9,725 nt of DNA from Nanobdellota archaeon (GTDB lineage Archaea > Nanoarchaeota > Nanoarchaeia > Parvarchaeales > Parvarchaeaceae): contig JAJZOB010000012.1 of NCBI GenBank assembly GCA_021852135.1, forward strand, positions 1 to 9,725. Direction: 5' to 3'. The notes below the pieces were generated by a model. It did no database searches. It was given only the letters and a program-made list of their open reading frames with translations, and was not told the DNA's origin. The translations under genes and the position numbers were made by a program. Positions 6,201 to 9,725 of this stretch are shown here, piece after piece. How positions within the stretch are numbered: position 1 is the stretch's first letter; each line of letters opens with the position of its first letter.

Positions 6201-6731
6201 TCAAGTGAATATTTTATACTTATCCTTATTTTCGAGCTCCTCCTTAATTCTTGCTTCTATGCTTTTTGTTATGCCCGAAGTAAAGCCCACCCTTTCATCA
6301 AAATCATTGTAAGATTTGAATTCTCCCTTATTTCTTTCTTCTATAATCTTCTGAACCATTTTTTTCCCTGCTCCAGGTATAAGCGACAAAGAATGCAACC
6401 TTACATTTATGGGCCCCAACCTATTTATTATAGCTATATAATTTGCCTCATTTTGGCTTACGATCTCATGTACCTTACCCGTGAGCATCTCAATGCCATT
6501 TCCATTCAGCTTATCAGGAGTTATTCTCTCTATTATGTGGTGAACTTCATCCCTTTTATTTTCGCCTATGTAAACCTTCATTCCAGGATCTACCTTCGCG
6601 TCTTTTTTAAGGGCCACTAGTAAAAGGCCAAGTGAATCAGTAAGAACTATTGCAGTGGCCTTCCTATCCTTTGAATCCTGCAGGCCGAAAGGGAGGTACT
6701 CTAAAACATAAGCATATTCGTCTTTTCCCAT
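6201..6731 (-). CDS. DUF655 archaeal protein (OB-like domain plus helix-hairpin-helix, nucleic-acid binding)
   Basis: The 176-residue protein matches the conserved archaeal DUF655 family. It opens with DEYAYVLEYLPFGLQDSKDRK, which is typical, followed by a small beta-barrel-like region with VDPGMKVYIGENKRDEV at 47-63. A helix-hairpin-helix unit follows at about 114-146 (SLSLIPGAGKKMVQKIIEER, then GEFKSYNDFDERV), so the protein very likely binds RNA or DNA. The molecular role of the family is not established to my knowledge. Its place beside L21e and rpoF is conserved in archaea and suggests a role tied to translation or transcription. The start codon lies 22 nt after the rpoF stop without a Shine-Dalgarno site. 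The stop TGA (6201-6203) is immediately followed by the first base of tRNA-Trp. In many archaea the rRNA dimethyltransferase gene follows here; in this window it does not. Confidence 0.93.
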   Translation of the reverse strand: MGKDEYAYVLEYLPFGLQDSKDRKATAIVLTDSLGLLLVALKKDAKVDPGMKVYIGENKRDEVHHIIERITPDKLNGNGIEMLTGKVHEIVSQNEANYIAIINRLGPINVRLHSLSLIPGAGKKMVQKIIEERNKGEFKSYNDFDERVGFTSGITKSIEARIKEELENKDKYKIFT

Positions 6732-6753
6732 AGTATTAAGGGTTATTTCAAAG

Positions 6754-7077
6754 TTATAAATGCTTTTTTAGCACTGTTAGAATAGATTTTAGATCCTCTT
6801 CTTTCACATTCAACTTTAAAGGTGAGATAATTGCTCGTATTTGATCAATAGACGAGGGAGAAACATCAATTATCATCCTTAGGTAATCCTCTCTTATGCT
6901 AAGATTTAAAGCGGAAAGTTCTTCAAATACGCTGTCAAAATTGTCTATTTTTAGGTTCTTCTGTATATGATCAAGTAGTTTTTTGCCCATTTCAGAGCCT
7001 TTATCTACAAAATCTACATATTTTTGCTTTACCTCAGCTTCACTTAAAAATTTTTCATCAATTATTTGGTATTCCAT
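6754..7077 (-). CDS. rpoF: DNA-directed RNA polymerase subunit F (Rpo4/Rpb4 homologue)
   Basis: This is the archaeal Rpb4-like subunit that pairs with subunit E (Rpb7-like) to form the polymerase stalk, which binds nascent RNA and helps open promoters. The 107-residue product has the expected order: an N-terminal strand and helix (MEYQIIDEKFLSEAEVKQKY), central helices, and the conserved C-terminal HRDC-like end MIIDVSPSSIDQIRAIISPLKL...EEDLKSILTVLKKHL. I chose ATG 7077. A TTG at 7083 in the same frame would add two residues and overlap the L21e stop as TTGA, and is the alternative start. Coding is coupled tightly to L21e (3 nt between its stop and this ATG) with no Shine-Dalgarno site, so translation may be coupled. 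Confidence 0.93.
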   Translation of the reverse strand: MEYQIIDEKFLSEAEVKQKYVDFVDKGSEMGKKLLDHIQKNLKIDNFDSVFEELSALNLSIREDYLRMIIDVSPSSIDQIRAIISPLKLNVKEEDLKSILTVLKKHL

Positions 7078-7079
7078 AT

Positions 7080-7373
7080 TCAAAGTCTTTTCATATGAAT
7101 TGGTAAAAGGTCTATTCTTTTAAGGCTTTTGCCCTGCTGTTTTACCTCTATAGTATACGCTTTCCCCTTTTTATTCACTATTCTGCCAACCGAACCGAAA
7201 AAGCTCCTTTGAGGTAAGTTTCTTTGTACTCTTGAATCAGGGTCCACTATTATTTTGTCTCCTATCTCAAAAGACTGCAAAGCCTTTTTTATATCGACTT
7301 TTCCTCTTTCTTTTATATCCAATTTAAGTCTTTTTCTCGAACGTTTGTGCAAACCGTTTCCTGTTATTGACAT
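7080..7373 (-). CDS. rpl21e: 50S ribosomal protein L21e
   Basis: The 97-residue basic protein is the archaeal/eukaryotic large-subunit protein L21e (eL21). Diagnostic text is the N-terminal HKRSRKRLKLDIKERG at about 9-24, FEIGDKIIVDPDSRVQRNLPQRSFFGSVGRIV at about 35-66 (the SH3-like barrel with the conserved P-x-R-x-F-x-G turn) and the C-terminal IDLLPIHMKRL, equivalent to the family's VRPEHLRPL. The length is normal. It is the first protein gene of a minus-strand string continuing with rpoF, DUF655 and tRNA-Trp. It has its own strong BRE/TATA box about 30 nt upstream and no useful Shine-Dalgarno site. An AAGGAG lies 18-23 nt upstream, too far to act in initiation. Confidence 0.96.
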   Translation of the reverse strand: MSITGNGLHKRSRKRLKLDIKERGKVDIKKALQSFEIGDKIIVDPDSRVQRNLPQRSFFGSVGRIVNKKGKAYTIEVKQQGKSLKRIDLLPIHMKRL

Positions 7374-7398
7374 AATTCTATTCTATAAAGCTCCTTAG

Positions 7399-7414
7399 TA
7401 TTTATACTTTTTTA
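7399..7414 (-). promoter_or_regulatory. Promoter (BRE/TATA) of the L21e-rpoF-DUF655-tRNA-Trp operon
   Basis: The minus strand reads TAAAAAAGTATAAATA with the TATA centre about 30 nt before the L21e ATG, placing the transcript start within a few bases of the start codon. It lies in the 49-nt gap after tRNA-Leu. It is base-for-base the same as the box at 1605-1620. Confidence 0.65.
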
Positions 7415-7422
7415 AACGCCAA

Positions 7423-7505
7423 TGCAGAGGGAGGGATTTGAACCCTCGAAGGCCTAAGCCATAAGGTCCTTAGCCTTACACGTTTGACCGCTTCGCTACC
7501 TCTGC
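7423..7505 (-). tRNA. trnL: tRNA-Leu, class II, anticodon read as AAG
   Basis: The 83-nt RNA has a perfect acceptor stem (GCAGAGG/CCTCTGC), discriminator A, and a T arm GAGGG-TTCAAAT-CCCTC. The D arm is GCG...CGT with GGTCAAA in the loop, as is usual for long-variable-arm tRNAs. The variable arm is 14 nt with a GGC/GCC stem. The anticodon stem TAAGG/CCTTA is perfect and the loop is C-T-AAG-G-A, so bases 34-36 are AAG (codon CUU, Leu). A73 fits Leu rather than Ser. No intron is needed. A34 is odd for an archaeon, where GAG is the norm for this box. CCA is not encoded. It lies upstream of the L21e operon in the same direction. Confidence 0.9.
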
Positions 7506-7523
7506 ATAATAGTTTAAAATAAG

Positions 7524-7535
7524 CTTATAATAAAA
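7524..7535 (-). promoter_or_regulatory. Promoter (TATA-like) of tRNA-Leu
   Basis: The minus strand reads TTTTATTATAAG centred about 25 nt before the tRNA 5' end. This would start transcription almost at the mature end. It shares the 97-nt spacer with the divergent antiporter promoter. Confidence 0.4.
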
Positions 7536-7557
7536 CGCTTACTATCTGGTAATCTAT

Positions 7558-7588
7558 TTATAGTATAAAAATAGTCTTATATGTTTAA
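7558..7588 (+). promoter_or_regulatory. Promoter region of the antiporter gene
   Basis: Two TATA-like stretches lie in the window expected for a short-leader or leaderless message before ATG 7603: TTATAGTATAAAAATAG at about 7559-7575 and TTATATGTTTAAA at about 7577-7589. I cannot decide between them. No Shine-Dalgarno motif is present. Confidence 0.35.
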
Positions 7589-7602
7589 ACCAATTTAAAA
7601 AC

Positions 7603-8763
7603 ATGGCATTAAACATAATAATAGAGATTTTGATAGTACTTTCCGCATCAATAATCTTGGGAGAACTTTTTGAGCAGCTTAAATTTCCATCGGTTGTCGG
7701 CTACCTTATAGCTGGTTTAATCATTGGCCCTTTTGTCTTTAATTTAATACAAAATAACTTAGAATTACAGGCATTATCTTCGCTTTCGCTTTTCTTCATA
7801 ATATTTTTATTAGGCATAGAAATGAAAACGGAATCGGTTATAAAGTACCTTAAACCCTCCCTTAAGATGTCTATTACTAGTTTTATTCTGCCTTTAATTC
7901 TGTCTGTTCTACTTTCAGTTTTTTTACTACACTTTGGATTAAGGCAGGACTTTATAGTTTCACTAGCAATAGCAGTACCCTCCATATCAATAATATCTGT
8001 TCTGATTATGAGATACAAGCTTGCAAGAGATTCTAAAGGGATAACCATCATAGGTTCAGTAGTAATAACTGATGTAATTGCATTTTTGTTCTTGGGAATG
8101 GCCTACAAAAACGCATTAAATGCGATATTGCTAGTTATCTATTTTATAGTCTTTCTTATGATATTCTTAAACGTGGATAAAATTCTGAATAAGGGAAGTG
8201 AAAAACTAAGAAAACAATTAACAAAATCTAAAAAAATATTAAAAAGTGAGCATTTTGGTTATGCAATGATAATTGTTATAGGCTTGTTAACCGGGGGCGT
8301 ATCACAATTAATAGGTGTAAATTATATAATAGGGGTTTTCTTTGCTGGTTTAATTATACATGAAGGTTTAATAGGTAAAACTTTATTTAGAAAAGTTAGA
8401 AGAACAATAAAACGAATGAATGATGGTTTCTTTATACCTATTTTCTTTGGGATAGCCGGAATTGAGGTTTCTTCATTCCATTCTCTTGGGAGCTATATAC
8501 CTGCAATAATCATTATATCCGTTTCTGTTATATCCTTTTCAATCATATTAAATTACTTCTCTTCTGGAAAAATCATGAAAATAAAGAGGAAGCAATGGAA
8601 AATAAAAATTAGCGCTATAATAAACGGGAGAGGAGCAGTTGGAATAGCAATCGCAACTGTGGCATTTGAACTAGGAGTTATAACAAATTTAGCTTACTCT
8701 ATAGTTATATTAGCAACTATAATTATATCTATAATTGCTACCTTACTTCTCCGTAATAATTAA
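7603..8763 (+). CDS. Cation/proton antiporter (Na+/H+ or K+/H+ exchanger, CPA family)
   Basis: This 386-residue, roughly 12-helix membrane protein is a monovalent cation:proton antiporter of the KefB/NapA-like fold (Na_H_Exchanger domain). Landmarks are GELFEQLKFPSVVGYLIAGLIIGP at 20-43 (first helix hairpin), FLLGIEMK at 68-75 and the unwound helix-4 region AIAVPSISIISVL at 122-134. The ion-binding helix is GSVVITDVIAFLFLG at 151-165 with D157. NGRGAVGIAIATVAFELGVIT near the end holds the conserved Arg. The residue before the key Asp is Thr (TD), where CPA1 exchangers have ND and electrogenic CPA2 have DD. The protein stops after the membrane domain, without a TrkA-type regulatory tail. The likely job is pH and sodium or potassium balance, fitting an acid-living cell. 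Which ion and what stoichiometry it uses cannot be read safely. It converges on the pilin-like gene with only 18 nt between stops. Confidence 0.9.
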   Translation: MALNIIIEILIVLSASIILGELFEQLKFPSVVGYLIAGLIIGPFVFNLIQNNLELQALSSLSLFFIIFLLGIEMKTESVIKYLKPSLKMSITSFILPLILSVLLSVFLLHFGLRQDFIVSLAIAVPSISIISVLIMRYKLARDSKGITIIGSVVITDVIAFLFLGMAYKNALNAILLVIYFIVFLMIFLNVDKILNKGSEKLRKQLTKSKKILKSEHFGYAMIIVIGLLTGGVSQLIGVNYIIGVFFAGLIIHEGLIGKTLFRKVRRTIKRMNDGFFIPIFFGIAGIEVSSFHSLGSYIPAIIIISVSVISFSIILNYFSSGKIMKIKRKQWKIKISAIINGRGAVGIAIATVAFELGVITNLAYSIVILATIIISIIATLLLRNN

Positions 8764-8773
8764 TTCAATATTG

Positions 8774-8789
8774 ATGAATAATTATTCAT
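8774..8789. terminator. 16-bp perfect palindrome between convergent genes
   Basis: ATGAATAATTATTCAT is its own reverse complement. It lies across the gap between the antiporter stop and the pilin-like gene stop and includes the last codons of the latter. It may mark the end of both transcripts or bind a dimeric protein. It is AT-rich, lacks a T-run and would make only a weak RNA stem. Confidence 0.3.
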
Positions 8790-9018
8790 TAAATTTTAGC
8801 GAAAAAACATTGTTTACAGGATATAATGCGCCTCCTTGAATACAGCCACCCGTTACACTTAAACTGGAAAACCCTGTTATTGTTGTTGATAGTGATGATG
8901 AAGGAGAAAATATGCCCATGCTGTATAGAACGCCGGCGACTATCACGATGATCAGTATGGCCCAGCCATAGGTCATGAGATATTCCAATGCCGATTGCGA
9001 TTTATTCGTCAGGCTCAT
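8782..9018 (-). CDS. Type IV pilin-like protein with class III signal peptide (short)
   Basis: The chosen start, ATG 9018, gives a 78-residue protein beginning MSLTNKSQSALEYLMTYGWA. This is a class III (prepilin) signal: a short basic leader, the SQSALEYLMTYGW segment, then a hydrophobic helix AILIIVIVAGVLYSMGIF at about 19-36. Such leaders are cut by an archaeal prepilin peptidase near the K/SQ junction and the helix packs into a pilus core or anchors the protein. The form SALEYLMTYGWAILIIVIVAG is a common one in DPANN archaea. After the helix come SPSSSLSTTITGFSSLSVTGG and a short tail ending NNVFSLKFNE, so the soluble head is only about 40 residues and may be truncated; relatives I know of usually run longer. 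A longer frame upstream to 9135 exists but overlaps the transposase and is not believable. TATTTATTTA at about 9034-9043 could be its promoter. Confidence 0.78.
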   Translation of the reverse strand: MSLTNKSQSALEYLMTYGWAILIIVIVAGVLYSMGIFSPSSSLSTTITGFSSLSVTGGCIQGGALYPVNNVFSLKFNE

Positions 9019-9049
9019 ATAAGAGAGAGAGTAAATAAATAGTTTTCGT

Positions 9050-9080
9050 AAGGCAGCGGCAAGCCAAATGCCACTGCCTT
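9050..9080 (+). other. Hairpin in the leader of the IS110 transposase
   Basis: AAGGCAG (9050-9056) pairs with CTGCCTT (9074-9080). After one C-A mismatch, GGCA (9058-9061) pairs with TGCC (9069-9072), leaving a 7-nt loop. The stem ends one base before the Shine-Dalgarno site of the transposase. It could be an IS end structure, part of the element's noncoding RNA, or a translation control element. Confidence 0.5.
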
Positions 9081-9081
9081 T

Positions 9082-9087
9082 GGAGGT
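9082..9087 (+). promoter_or_regulatory. Shine-Dalgarno site deciding the transposase start
   Basis: GGAGGT lies 7 nt before ATG 9095 and fixes that codon, rather than the in-frame ATG 9068 that falls inside the hairpin, as the start. No other gene in the window has such a site. Confidence 0.7.
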
Positions 9088-9094
9088 ATGGAGA

Positions 9095-9725
9095 ATGGGA
9101 GAAGAAACGGAAAGAAGCATAGTGTCTATAGACACTGGAAAGACAAGAAGTTATGTGGTAGTTGAAGAAAAAGGAAGGATAACAAGGGAGGGATACACAG
9201 AAACATCTATGGGGGGATTTGCAGAATTCATTGATAAACTGGATAAACCTACGATGATAATTGAGACTTCCTCTTGCTTTAACGGTGTTCTTTCAATGAT
9301 AGAAAACTATGGTAAGGTTGTGGCTGCTTATCCTTTTAAGGTAAGGTTGATAGCAGAATCTGTTAAAAAGACTGATAGAACTGATGCTCATACTTTACTG
9401 GAATTATATAAGGTTGGATACCTGCCTGAATAGTATGTTCCTACTAAAAAACATAAGGGATTTAAGGGAATTATGCAGGGATAGGGCTTCGCTTGTGTCT
9501 GAAGGAACGGCTATTAAGAATAGACTAAGGTACAAGATGTTCTCACATGGCTTTTCTGTCAAAACTTTTTCCAAGGTTAATATTGAAGTTCTTAAGGCAA
9601 ATGAATATACGTCTACTATGGCTTTTGCATTGGAAAATATACTTGAAAGGATAAAAGAGCTTGATAAGAAAATAGGAGAAGAAGTGAAAAACAATAGATA
9701 CGCTGGATTAATAAATTCTATACCC
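9095..9725 (+). pseudogene. IS110-family transposase, interrupted and partial
   Basis: The N-terminal half is a clear IS110-type DEDD (RuvC-like) transposase domain. It has IVSIDTGKTRSYVVVEEKG with D13, IIETSSCFNG with E57, and ESVKKTDRTDAHTLLELYKVGYLPE with D94 and D97, the family's KTDxxDA signature. The first frame ends at TAG 9431-9433. Family-like text (YVPTK) continues after the TAG in the same frame. From 9450 it then goes on in the +1 frame after a run of six A (NIRDLRELCRDRASLV, then AIKNRLRYKMFSHGF and a coiled ALENILERIKELDKKI segment), open to the window edge. The final residues INSIP look like the start of the C-terminal Transposase_20 domain, where the catalytic Ser would lie outside the window. 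Such enzymes are guided by an element-encoded bridge RNA in studied members. With a stop and a frameshift so close together it is probably a decaying copy, unless the two lesions are sequence errors. Confidence 0.85.

Larger units (their letters stand above)
9045..9725 (+). mobile_element. IS110-family insertion sequence (left part)
   Basis: The transposase and its structured leader define an IS110-type element whose right end lies outside the window. IS110 elements usually lack terminal inverted repeats, so the left boundary is uncertain. I place it between the pilin-like gene's putative TATA box (about 9034-9043) and the hairpin (9050). The different expression signals (strong Shine-Dalgarno site) support a foreign origin. 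Confidence 0.6.

Noticed and set aside
9019..9135. N-terminal extension of the pilin-like gene up to 9135 on the minus strand.
   Set aside because: It overlaps the transposase leader and start, carries no pilin features, and the class III leader starts naturally at ATG 9018.
9441..9452. Programmed -1 frameshifting on an A AAA AAC-like slippery site in the transposase, as in IS1 and IS3.
   Set aside because: The downstream frame is +1, not -1, and an in-frame TAG lies before the run.
1..9725. CRISPR array, toxin-antitoxin pair or defence island.
   Set aside because: No repeat-spacer pattern and no gene of such families was found on either strand.

Overview
The window is AT-rich archaeal chromosome. 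The archaeal marks are an L21e - RNA polymerase subunit F - DUF655 gene string, an intron-split tRNA-Trp with a bulge-helix-bulge splice site, TATA boxes about 25-30 nt upstream of start codons with no Shine-Dalgarno sequence (leaderless expression), and a type IV pilin-like protein with a class III signal peptide. The pilin N-terminus (SALEYLMTYGWAILIIVIVAG) is of a type common in DPANN archaea. A thermopsin-family acid protease points to an acidic habitat. Together these suggest an acidophilic small-genome archaeon of the Micrarchaeota/Parvarchaeota (ARMAN) kind. That placement is inference, not proof.

Left part (1-3008): on the minus strand lie a secreted protein running off the left edge, a HIT-family nucleotide hydrolase 12 nt upstream of it, and a gene of about 212 codons broken by a single-base frameshift in a run of seven C (1335-1341). 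The downstream half of that broken gene carries a HExxE motif. On the plus strand follows a membrane-anchored, asparagine-rich thermopsin-like protease.

Middle part (3009-6088): a 14-TM-class (DHA2) drug exporter converges on the thermopsin gene through a short bidirectional T-rich terminator. Behind it is a CtlX-type amidinohydrolase of the arginine deiminase superfamily. Both are minus-strand genes with their own promoters and are plausible transferred accessory genes.

Housekeeping block (6089-7505, minus strand): tRNA-Leu, then L21e, rpoF, DUF655 and intron-containing tRNA-Trp. The protein genes overlap or sit tightly together, and the tRNA-Trp 5' end directly abuts the DUF655 stop codon, so translation and transcription parts are probably made from one transcript. 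The tRNA-Leu reads as anticodon AAG, which is unexpected in an archaeon.

Right part (7603-9725): a CPA-type cation/proton antiporter on the plus strand, a convergent short pilin-like gene, then an IS110-family transposase that reads out of the right edge. The transposase has an in-frame TAG and a +1 frameshift within 20 nt. Unlike the host genes it has a strong Shine-Dalgarno site and an upstream hairpin.

I saw no defence system, CRISPR array or clearly new multigene system. The points most worth checking are the frameshifted HExxE gene, the tRNA-Leu(AAG), the tRNA-Trp arrangement and the damaged IS110 with its structured leader.
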